From: Sulfurimonas sp.
GTDB lineage: Bacteria; Campylobacterota; Campylobacteria; Campylobacterales; Sulfurimonadaceae
NCBI GenBank assembly: GCA_015487435.1
Contig: WFPU01000229.1
Coordinates: forward strand, 1-30,789
Length of the DNA: 30,789 nucleotides
Direction: 5' to 3'
Below, piece after piece: positions 7,740 to 14,170 of this stretch. The notes beneath the pieces were generated by a model. It searched no databases and was not told the DNA's origin. It was given only the letters and a program-made list of their open reading frames with translations. Each line of letters opens with the position of its first letter. The first letter of the stretch is position 1. Both the position numbers and the translations under genes were made by a program.

Positions 7740-8852
7740 ATGTTACTTTTTACACCTGGACCAACTCCAGTACCTCAAAATGTTCGTAATGCAATGAGTG
7801 ATGAGACTATGCATCATCGTACACCAGAATTTGAAAAAATCTTTGAGAAAACTCGCAAACATCTTTTTAATCTTTTTAATACTGATGAAGTGATTATGCT
7901 TGCATCAAGCGGAACTGGTGCTATGGAAGCAGCTGTGATTAACCTTTGTAAAAATACACTTTTAAGTGTAAACTCTGGAAAATTTGGTGAAAGATTTGGA
8001 AAAATAGCAATTGCTCACAAACTTAAAAATGTTGAGATCAAAAATGAGTGGGATACACCTGTAAGTATTGAAGCAATTGTTGAAGCTGTAAAAGCAGATA
8101 GTAGCATTGATGCTATAGCAGTTCAAATAAGTGAATCAGCTGGTGGTCTTCGCCATCCCGTGGAAGAACTTGCAGAAGTTATTAAAGAGATAAATCCCAA
8201 TATTATGATTATTGCTGATGGTATAACTGCTGTTGGTGTTGAAAAAATTGATGTGACTAATATTGATTGTTTAATAGCAGGGAGTCAAAAAGCACTTATG
8301 CTTCCACCTGGTCTTTCTTTACTTGGCTTATCAAATGAAGCAATTGCAAAAATTGGAGCTGGTAAGGGTTATTATTTAAACCTTGCAACAGAGATAAAAA
8401 AACAACGTCAAAACACTACAGCATATACAGCGGCTACTACCTTAATCATTGGACTTTTAGAGGTACTAGAGTCTATTGAAGAAAATGGTGGGTTAGATAA
8501 ACTTTATGAGCAAACTGCAAGTCGTTCAAAAGCTGTCCGAACTGCATTAGAAGCTATCGGACTTCACTCTTATCCATCTACTCCAGCTGCGTCGATGACA
8601 ACTATAGATGATGAAAATGCTAGTGAGATTAGAACACTTTTAAAAGAAGAGTTTGAGGTAAATGTAGCTGGTGGGCAAGATCATCTAAAGGGTAAAATTT
8701 TTAGAATAAATCAAATGGGTTTAATTCCAGTTTATGAAATAATCTGGGTTGTAAATGCCGTTGAATTATGTTTAGCTAAACTTGGTCGTCGCACTTATGA
8801 CGGAACGGCTTCTAAAGTTTTTAATGAAGTATTTTTTAGATTGGATGTTTAA
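7740..8852 (+). CDS. Class V aminotransferase (alanine/serine-glyoxylate type)
   Basis: 370 aa, PLP-dependent. It opens with the family signature LLFTPGPTPVP and continues with SSGTGAMEAAV (57-67), which contacts the cofactor phosphate. ADGITAVG holds the Asp (160) that binds the pyridine nitrogen, and GSQKALMLPPG holds the Schiff-base Lys (184). This subfamily transfers amino groups between alanine, serine or aspartate and glyoxylate or similar acceptors. In Campylobacterota such genes are often annotated as alanine-glyoxylate or serine-glyoxylate aminotransferase, but the substrate is not certain. The start has AGGA 6 nt upstream. The hisZ-like and purA genes follow on the same strand after 51 bp, so they may be co-transcribed. 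Confidence 0.88.
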   Translation: MLLFTPGPTPVPQNVRNAMSDETMHHRTPEFEKIFEKTRKHLFNLFNTDEVIMLASSGTGAMEAAVINLCKNTLLSVNSGKFGERFGKIAIAHKLKNVEIKNEWDTPVSIEAIVEAVKADSSIDAIAVQISESAGGLRHPVEELAEVIKEINPNIMIIADGITAVGVEKIDVTNIDCLIAGSQKALMLPPGLSLLGLSNEAIAKIGAGKGYYLNLATEIKKQRQNTTAYTAATTLIIGLLEVLESIEENGGLDKLYEQTASRSKAVRTALEAIGLHSYPSTPAASMTTIDDENASEIRTLLKEEFEVNVAGGQDHLKGKIFRINQMGLIPVYEIIWVVNAVELCLAKLGRRTYDGTASKVFNEVFFRLDV

Positions 8853-8853
8853 C

Positions 8854-8917
8854 ATGGTATTAGAGCAAGTGTTTTCAAAACAAATTTTTATGTTGGAGAA
8901 TAGATGGTATTAGAGCA
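8854..8917 (+). repeat. 14-bp direct repeat of the hisZ start, with a 19-codon mini-ORF
   Basis: ATGGTATTAGAGCA occurs at 8854-8867 and again at 8904-8917, where it is the start of the hisZ-like gene. The two copies are 50 bp apart and therefore out of frame. The first copy opens a 19-codon frame that ends with TAG at 8911-8913, inside the second copy. The second start has GGAGA 4 nt upstream; the first has no Shine-Dalgarno sequence. Confidence 0.6.
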
Positions 8918-9752
8918 TGAGATACCTACCGGTTCAAAACTTTACTTTGGTAAATCTGCTAAAGTAAAAAGAGAGATAGAAAACATTGCAAGTGATGTTT
9001 TAGATCAAAATGGCTTTGAAGAGATTTTAACTCCACTTTTTTCTTATCACCAACATAAGAGTATTGCTGATGAAAAAGAGTTAATCAGAGTTAACGATGA
9101 AAAAAATAATGCGATATCTTTAAGAGCAGACTCAACTATTGATGTTGTTCGCATAATTGAAAAAAGATTAGGTTCAAATAACTCTCATAAAAAATGGTTT
9201 TATATTCAACCTGTATATACATATCCAACAACTGAGCAATATCAAATTGGTGTTGAACAGATGAACGAAAGAGATTTATCAAAAGTTTTAGTTATTGCAA
9301 ATGATATTTTAAAAAAACTTGATGTAAAATCACTTGTTCAAATATCAAATATGAAAATACCTCAAATCCTTTGTGATATATTTGATGAGTTGAGTTTAGA
9401 TGATTTTAGACACTTAAACATAGAAAAATTTTTAAATCTAAAAACAGAATGGCTAATAAATCTTGTTTATCTTCAACATATAGACCAAGTGGATGAAGTT
9501 TTAAAAATAGTTCCAAATGAGATAAAAGTTGAGTTGCTTAAGATGAAAGAGCTTTGTGAGAACTCAGCAAGTGATAATGCAGTGTTGTCACCAATGTATT
9601 ATGCTAAAATGCTCTACTATGATGAGCTATTTTTTAGAATAATTAAAAACAATGAAGTTTATGCACGCGGTGGAAGATACAAAAATGAAGAGACAACTTC
9701 GGTTGGTTTTGCAATATATACAGATACAATAATAGAATACAAGGTAAAATAA
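8904..9752 (+). CDS. hisZ: ATP phosphoribosyltransferase regulatory subunit (HisZ-like)
   Basis: 282 aa. It resembles the class II histidyl-tRNA synthetase catalytic fold without the tRNA-binding domain. Motif 2-like sequence lies in the region HKKWFYIQPVYTYPTTEQYQIGVEQ, where synthetases bind ATP and histidine, and the C-terminal ARGGRYKNEETTSVGFA corresponds to motif 3. In species with short-form HisG, HisZ pairs with it to catalyse and regulate the first step of histidine synthesis. It is followed one base later by purA, an arrangement I recall from Sulfurimonas relatives; coupling with purine synthesis is sensible because ATP is the substrate of HisG. The start at 8904 is chosen because it has GGAGA upstream. 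Confidence 0.82.
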   Translation: MVLEHEIPTGSKLYFGKSAKVKREIENIASDVLDQNGFEEILTPLFSYHQHKSIADEKELIRVNDEKNNAISLRADSTIDVVRIIEKRLGSNNSHKKWFYIQPVYTYPTTEQYQIGVEQMNERDLSKVLVIANDILKKLDVKSLVQISNMKIPQILCDIFDELSLDDFRHLNIEKFLNLKTEWLINLVYLQHIDQVDEVLKIVPNEIKVELLKMKELCENSASDNAVLSPMYYAKMLYYDELFFRIIKNNEVYARGGRYKNEETTSVGFAIYTDTIIEYKVK

Positions 9753-9753
9753 T

Positions 9754-11007
9754 ATGGCTAACAGAGCAGATTTAATAGTTGGAATCCAATGGGGAGATGA
9801 AGGCAAAGGTAAGATAGTAGATAGATTAGCACAAGAATACGATATGGTTTGTAGAAGTCAAGGTGGACATAATGCCGGTCATACTATTTGGGTTGATGGT
9901 GTTAAATATGCACTTCATTTAGTACCATCAGGTGTACTAAATCCTGAAGCTATTAATGTAGTTGGAAATGGTGTAGTTTTATCCCCTGAATCAATTATCA
10001 AAGAGATGGTTCAGTTTAGTAACTTAGAGGGTCGTCTTTTTATCTCTGATAAAGCACACCTAAATCTTTCTTACCATGCTTTGATTGATCAAGCAAAAGA
10101 GAAACTTAAAGGAGATAAAGCCATTGGTACTACTGGTAAAGGGATTGGACCTGCTTATTCAGATAAGATTAACCGTACTGGTTTTCGTGTAGGTGAGCTT
10201 TTAGATCCTGTAAAACTTTGCAGTTCAATCCTTGAATATTTTGAGCAAAATAGATCTATATTTGATATATATAAAATTCGCACACCAAAGGAACCTGAAC
10301 TTCTTGCAGAATTAATGGATTATAGTGATAAATTAACCCCTTTTATTACTGATACTACGCAACTGGTTTGGAAAGCAATAGATGAAGGTAAAAAAATATT
10401 ATTAGAGGGTGCCCAAGGTACACTTCTTGATATTGACCATGGAACTTATCCATTTGTTACTTCATCTGCTACAGTTTCTGCTGGTGCTTGTACTGGTCTT
10501 GGCATTAATCCTAAAGATATTGGTAAAGTTATTGGTATTGTTAAAGCTTATTGTACTCGTGTTGGAAATGGACCATTCCCAAGTGAAGATTCTACAGAAG
10601 ATGGACAAAGATTAGGCGAACAAGGTCATGAGTTTGGTACTACAACTGGACGAGCCAGACGTTGCGGTTGGTTTGATGCAGTTGCAACACGCCATGCTTG
10701 TCGTTTAAACGGTGTAGATGAACTTGCCCTAATGAAACTTGATGTATTAGATGGTTTTGATGAAGTTAAACTTTGTGTAGCTTATGAGTATAATGGCGAG
10801 ACAATTAATTATATGCCATCAAATTTAGATGAGGTTACACCAGTTTATAAAACTTTTAAAGGTTGGAATAATTCAGTAGGTGTTAGAGAGTTTAATAAAC
10901 TTCCAGCAGATGCACAAGCTTTTGTAAAAACCATAGAAGAGATTAGTAATACTAAAGTTGGTATAATTTCTACATCACCAGAGAGAGATGATACAATAAT
11001 TTTATAA
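9754..11007 (+). CDS. purA: Adenylosuccinate synthetase
   Basis: 417 aa, full length. It converts IMP plus aspartate and GTP to adenylosuccinate, the first committed step of AMP synthesis, in the cytoplasm. The GTP loop and catalytic Asp are in WGDEGKGK (about 13-20, Asp15), and the catalytic His is in GGHNAGHT (His43). TTGKGIGPAYSDK, GTTTGRARRCGWFD and the C-terminal STSPERDDTI (GTP base recognition) are also present. It begins one base after the hisZ stop codon and is probably translated from the same mRNA. A REP-like palindrome cluster starts right after its stop codon. Confidence 0.98.
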   Translation: MANRADLIVGIQWGDEGKGKIVDRLAQEYDMVCRSQGGHNAGHTIWVDGVKYALHLVPSGVLNPEAINVVGNGVVLSPESIIKEMVQFSNLEGRLFISDKAHLNLSYHALIDQAKEKLKGDKAIGTTGKGIGPAYSDKINRTGFRVGELLDPVKLCSSILEYFEQNRSIFDIYKIRTPKEPELLAELMDYSDKLTPFITDTTQLVWKAIDEGKKILLEGAQGTLLDIDHGTYPFVTSSATVSAGACTGLGINPKDIGKVIGIVKAYCTRVGNGPFPSEDSTEDGQRLGEQGHEFGTTTGRARRCGWFDAVATRHACRLNGVDELALMKLDVLDGFDEVKLCVAYEYNGETINYMPSNLDEVTPVYKTFKGWNNSVGVREFNKLPADAQAFVKTIEEISNTKVGIISTSPERDDTIIL

Positions 11008-11008
11008 T

Positions 11009-11108
11009 AGATTCCAAATCAAGTTTGGAATGACGAATTAAAGTTTGGAATGACGAATTAAAGTTTGGAATGATTTGTCTTCGTCATTCTGAACTTGATT
11101 CAGAATCT
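11009..11108. repeat. REP-like palindrome cluster (BIME-like) with 20-bp tandem repeat
   Basis: Copy 2 (11009-11036) reads AGATTCCAAA, TCAAG, TTTGGAATGACGA. Copy 3 (11081-11108) is inverted: TCGTCATTCTGAA, CTTGA, TTCAGAATCT. Between them the 20-bp unit AAGTTTGGAATGACGAATTA occurs at 11021-11040 and 11041-11060 and in part at 11061-11073. The tandem unit is the right half of copy 2, so it looks like local amplification. Lies between purA and the FliJ-like gene. Confidence 0.8.
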
Positions 11109-11123
11109 AAAAGGAACTAACTA

Positions 11124-11543
11124 ATGAAAACTCGTTATTCTCCACTTGTCAAACTCAAAAAGAGCACAATGGATAAGAGTGAGCGTGTAGTTCAAAAAGC
11201 AAATGCAGACTTAAATAGTGCTGTAGTAGCACTGGAACTATCATATAATTCATTAGATGATATTAAAACTCCAACAACTGGTAATATGAATGATCTGCTT
11301 GCATCTAGGAGTTTACTTAGTTCTCAAAGAGGTTTAATAGAGCACAATAAAGATTGGCTGACTTTTGCAAAAAAACAAGTAAGTTCTGCAAAGGAACAAT
11401 TAAAGCTTGATATGGTTGAATATGAAAAGTTTAAATATTTAGAATTTCAAGAGATAAAAAAAATGCAATATAAGATAAAAACCAAAGAATCAAAAGAGTT
11501 AGATGAGATAGCTCTTATGACCTATGACAAAAAGGTAATGTAG
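11124..11543 (+). CDS. FliJ-like flagellar export chaperone (probable)
   Basis: 139 aa, strongly helical and charged, with no signal peptide. The heptad-like pattern over about residues 15-130 suggests an antiparallel coiled coil, as in FliJ, the stalk-like component of the flagellar export ATPase. The opening RYSPLVKLKKSTMDKSERVVQ is FliJ-like. It is followed with a 1-bp overlap (TAGTG) by a MotE-like gene and lies after purA, as I recall for Campylobacter jejuni Cj1497c. The start has AAAGGA 8 nt upstream. It could be another coiled-coil protein; the family call rests on pattern and context. Confidence 0.65.
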   Translation: MKTRYSPLVKLKKSTMDKSERVVQKANADLNSAVVALELSYNSLDDIKTPTTGNMNDLLASRSLLSSQRGLIEHNKDWLTFAKKQVSSAKEQLKLDMVEYEKFKYLEFQEIKKMQYKIKTKESKELDEIALMTYDKKVM

Positions 11544-12052
11544 TGAAGTATTTAGTTTTAGTTATGTTTTTTTATATGTCGGTTTTTGCTTTTGAAAAGA
11601 GTGATAAACTTTTTGAGTGTACTGAAATTTTTAAAGCTAGAAAAGGTGAACTTTTAATAGAACTTGAGAGGATAGATGAACAAAAACAAGCACTTGAAGC
11701 TCTAAAGAGTGCAACAGAAGATTTATTAAAACAAAAAGAGGCAAAAGTTTCATATGAAGCAGAAGTTGTTGAAACAAAAAAAGCAGAGATTTTAGAAAAA
11801 GAGAGCTCAATAAAATCTATGCTTAAAAAGAATGAAGAAGTTTTAAAACAAATTAGTGATATAAAATTAAACAAAATTGCTCAAACGTTTTCTAAAATGA
11901 AACCAGCTGCTTCCGCAAGGATACTTTCTGATATGGATAATGAAGATGCAGTTTTGATACTACAATCATTAAAACCAAAAATAGTTGGGAAAATACTTAC
12001 AAAGATGGATGCAAAAAAAGGCTCAGCACTTACAATTCTTTTAGCTAAATAA
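11543..12052 (+). CDS. MotE-like periplasmic protein (MgtE_N-type C-terminal domain)
   Basis: 169 aa with GTG start sharing its G with the upstream TAG. Residues 1-16 (KYLVLVMFFYMSVFAF) are a Sec signal peptide. Residues about 25-110 form a long coiled coil. Residues 112-169 (AQTFSKMKPAASARILSDM...ILTKMDAKKGSAL) are the helical repeat shared by MgtE N-domains, FliG and MotE, where acidic, leucine-rich helices stack. MotE proteins are periplasmic factors for the flagellar motor; the Campylobacter jejuni counterpart in the same place (Cj1496c, from memory) is a periplasmic protein. A role in motor or stator support is inferred. Confidence 0.72.
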   Translation: MKYLVLVMFFYMSVFAFEKSDKLFECTEIFKARKGELLIELERIDEQKQALEALKSATEDLLKQKEAKVSYEAEVVETKKAEILEKESSIKSMLKKNEEVLKQISDIKLNKIAQTFSKMKPAASARILSDMDNEDAVLILQSLKPKIVGKILTKMDAKKGSALTILLAK

Positions 12053-12143
12053 CCTAAATCACTTTTAAAAGAAGTTTTTACTTGCGTTAAGGATAGTTTT
12101 TGAAGTATAGGGGAGGGAGTTCAATTATTATGTATGCTTTATG

Positions 12144-12167
12144 GGTTAGGCTAATGCTAATCTAACC
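12144..12167. promoter_or_regulatory. Short inverted repeat before the DUF507 gene
   Basis: GGTTAG (12144-12149) and CTAACC (12162-12167) are perfect 6-base arms around a 12-nt loop that holds two copies of GCTAAT. It lies 50 bp upstream of the DUF507 start in a 164-bp gap. It could be an operator or a weak hairpin. Confidence 0.3.
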
Positions 12168-12216
12168 TTATTTATAGTAGAATATCAAAATTTATTTATT
12201 TTAACTAAGGCCTGAC

Positions 12217-12768
12217 ATGAAAATTTCATTAAAAACTATTCCGCATATAGCATCTAAAATAGCAATTGACTTAAATAAAAGTGGTGTAGTTACTATGACA
12301 AAAGGACTTGAAGCCGTATCCCTTGAAGCAGAAAAGATATTACTTAATAGTGTACAGCTTGAGATGGCACTAGATGATAAAGTTGGTGATATTTGTGATG
12401 ATAATGAAGAAGAGATAGAGTTTAACTTAGTAGACGAGCGTCAACTATTTTTTATGATTAAGAAAAAATTAGCACCAGAATTTGGTGTTATATTAAACTA
12501 CGAAGAGCGTTATTCTGATATAGCTCATAAAATTTTAGATGAATTATATGAAGAAGATTTAATCCATTTTGATGTTACGGAAAATCGTATAAAAAATAGT
12601 ATATATAACTCTATAACCTCTTTTATAGCGGAAGCATCAGAGGTTGATGAAGCAGTTATGGATAAAATACATTCATATAAAAAACGTTATATTCCAGGTA
12701 CAGATGAATTTGATATTCTTTATGAAAAAATTTATCGCGAAGAGATGAATAAAAGAGGGATGGAGTAA
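12217..12768 (+). CDS. DUF507 family protein
   Basis: 183 aa, acidic and helical, with no signal peptide or membrane segment. The opening KISLKTIPHIASKIAIDL and the C-terminal half (EERYSDIAHKILDELYEEDLI...) match the layout of DUF507 proteins found in Campylobacterota and some deep lineages. The function is unknown. It stands just before carA and overlaps a 30-codon ORF by one base (TAATG), so all three may be one transcript. In Campylobacter jejuni the gene before carA (Cj1495c, from memory) is of this type. Confidence 0.8.
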   Translation: MKISLKTIPHIASKIAIDLNKSGVVTMTKGLEAVSLEAEKILLNSVQLEMALDDKVGDICDDNEEEIEFNLVDERQLFFMIKKKLAPEFGVILNYEERYSDIAHKILDELYEEDLIHFDVTENRIKNSIYNSITSFIAEASEVDEAVMDKIHSYKKRYIPGTDEFDILYEKIYREEMNKRGME

Positions 12769-12860
12769 TGAATAATTATATTTTTTGCCAAGAGCAAAAC
12801 TTTAGTGAGGAGATTTTTTTTGAAAATTATTTTTCAAAAAAGGGAGACAAAAATGTCTAA
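12768..12860 (+). CDS. 30-codon ORF bridging DUF507 and carA (possible leader peptide)
   Basis: ATG at 12768 shares its A with the DUF507 stop codon (TAATG) and has GGATGGAG just upstream, a strong ribosome-binding site. The 30-aa product begins MNNYIFCQEQNFSEE and ends KKGDKNV. Its TAA (12858-12860) lies 3 nt inside the carA coding sequence, which starts at 12853 in another frame. The ORF contains a T8 run (12814-12821) and a perfect 11-bp hairpin. The arrangement is what a translational-coupling leader would look like, but the peptide resembles no family I know and could be chance. Confidence 0.4.
   Translation: MNNYIFCQEQNFSEEIFFENYFSKKGDKNV
12816..12841 (+). promoter_or_regulatory. Hairpin in the carA leader
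   Basis: TTTTTTGAAAA (12816-12826) and TTTTCAAAAAA (12831-12841) are perfect 11-base arms around TTAT. The right arm ends where the carA ribosome-binding site AGGGAG (12841-12846) begins. The left arm is part of a T8 run. It could modulate carA translation or cause pausing or slippage of RNA polymerase. Confidence 0.45.
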
Positions 12861-13992
12861 AGCATACATATATCTTCAAAATGGCACTTTTTTAGAAGTA
12901 AATAGTTTTGGAGCAAAAGGAACAAGCGTAGGTGAAATAGTTTTTAATACATCTATGAGTGGATATCAAGAGATTATGTCTGATCCGTCTTATGCCGGGC
13001 AGTTTGTAACATTCACTATGCCAGAGATTGGTAATGTTGGCGTAAATGATCAGGATATGGAAAGCTTTGCTGCACATGCTAAAGGTATGATAGTTCGTAA
13101 ATATCAAAAAAGATATTCAAATTTTCGTGCAGATGACTCATTAAGTAATTTTTTAGTTAAGCACAATGTAATAGGTCTTTGTGATGTTGATACAAGATAT
13201 TTAACTAAGATGATTAGAGATGAGGGGGCTATGATGATAGTAGCTTCAACTGAGATTAGTGATAAAGATGAGTTAAAACTAATATTAGAAAATTCTCCTA
13301 GAATTGAAGATATAAACTACATAGAGCAAGTTAGTACAAAAAAATCTTATACCCATACACAATCAACTTATTCAAGCACTAAATTTGAATACAAAAAAGC
13401 TCCACAAGCTTTAGTTAAAATAGCCGTAATTGATTTTGGTGTAAAACAAAATATTTTAAATGAGCTTGTAAATGCAAATATTGGTGTTGAAGTATTGTCA
13501 AATGATTTTAAAGCAGATGACTTGATAAATAAATATAATGAAAAAGAGATTGATGGTGTATTTTTATCAAATGGGCCTGGTGATCCACTTGTGCTAAAAA
13601 AAGAACAAGAACAAATTAAAAAACTAATTACAGCTAAAATTCCTATGTTTGGAATCTGTCTTGGGCATCAACTTCTTTCAATATCTCATGGATATGATAC
13701 ATACAAATTAAAATTTGGTCATCATGGTGGAAATCACCCTGTTAAAAATCAAGAAACCGGTTTAGTAGAGATTACTGCACAAAATCATAATTATAATGTT
13801 CCAAATAATATTACAGAGATTGCAGAGGTAACACATATAAATCTATTTGATAATACAATAGAGGGCTTAAAATATAAAGATGAACCTATATTTTCAGTTC
13901 AACATCATCCAGAAGCCAGTCCTGGTCCTAAAGAGAGTGCATATATTTTTAAAAATTTTATAGAGATCATACAAAACAATAGACACTTATAA
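12853..13992 (+). CDS. carA: Carbamoyl-phosphate synthase small (glutaminase) subunit
   Basis: 379 aa. It releases ammonia from glutamine for the large subunit CarB, supplying carbamoyl phosphate for pyrimidines and arginine. The N-terminal CPSase small-chain domain has FNTSMSGYQEIMSDPSYAGQ, and the C-terminal class I amidotransferase has the nucleophile Cys269 in GICLGHQLLS and His352/Glu354 in HHPEASPGP. The start is ATG 12853, with AGGGAG 6 nt upstream. The frame is open to a GTG at 12805, but that start has no ribosome-binding site and would add residues not seen in the family. carB is not in the window. Confidence 0.96.
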   Translation: MSKAYIYLQNGTFLEVNSFGAKGTSVGEIVFNTSMSGYQEIMSDPSYAGQFVTFTMPEIGNVGVNDQDMESFAAHAKGMIVRKYQKRYSNFRADDSLSNFLVKHNVIGLCDVDTRYLTKMIRDEGAMMIVASTEISDKDELKLILENSPRIEDINYIEQVSTKKSYTHTQSTYSSTKFEYKKAPQALVKIAVIDFGVKQNILNELVNANIGVEVLSNDFKADDLINKYNEKEIDGVFLSNGPGDPLVLKKEQEQIKKLITAKIPMFGICLGHQLLSISHGYDTYKLKFGHHGGNHPVKNQETGLVEITAQNHNYNVPNNITEIAEVTHINLFDNTIEGLKYKDEPIFSVQHHPEASPGPKESAYIFKNFIEIIQNNRHL

Positions 13993-14040
13993 AAAAAATC
14001 AGCCTTAATTGTGTAGTCTTAATCATAAATAAACATAAGT

Positions 14041-14062
14041 GTCACTAATTGGTCACTAATTA
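14041..14062 (+). promoter_or_regulatory. Tandem 11-bp direct repeat upstream of ccoN
   Basis: GTCACTAATTG and GTCACTAATTA follow each other without a gap, giving an exact 11-bp period (one helical turn). A plausible -10 (TAAGAT, 14082-14087) lies 20 bp downstream, so the repeat sits about where a -35 box would be. Such spacing is typical of binding sites of OmpR/PhoB-type response regulators; the regulator is not identified. Confidence 0.5.
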
Positions 14063-14106
14063 AGAAAAATTAAATAATTATTAAGATAGCATGTTGATGT
14101 TAATTG

Positions 14107-14140
14107 GTCTTTTTAGATAAAGTTTTATCTAAAAAGACCT
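14107..14140 (+). repeat. Perfect 16-bp hairpin in the ccoN leader
   Basis: GGTCTTTTTAGATAAA (14107-14122) and TTTATCTAAAAAGACC (14125-14140) are exact complements separated by two bases. It lies 30 bp before the ccoN start and ahead of the ribosome-binding site AAGGAG. No T-run follows, so it is more likely a leader stem-loop (stability or attenuation) than a simple terminator of carA. Confidence 0.65.
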
Positions 14141-14170
14141 AATTGCTTTGAATCTTTAAGGAGTCTAAAT

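Noticed and set aside
10409..10615. 68-codon leucine-rich open frame inside purA
   Set aside because: It is a shifted frame of the conserved purA sequence and has no ribosome-binding site.
11019..11074. Tandem 20-bp repeats resembling a short CRISPR array
   Set aside because: The units follow each other with no unique spacers and derive from the adjacent REP copy; no cas genes are present.
12060..12080. Intrinsic terminator after the MotE-like gene
   Set aside because: The stem ACTTTT/AGAAGT is only six pairs with a wobble, followed by a short T stretch; too weak to annotate.
12805..12852. Earlier GTG start for carA (16 extra residues)
   Set aside because: No ribosome-binding site before it, the extra residues are not CarA-like, and ATG 12853 has AGGGAG at the right distance.
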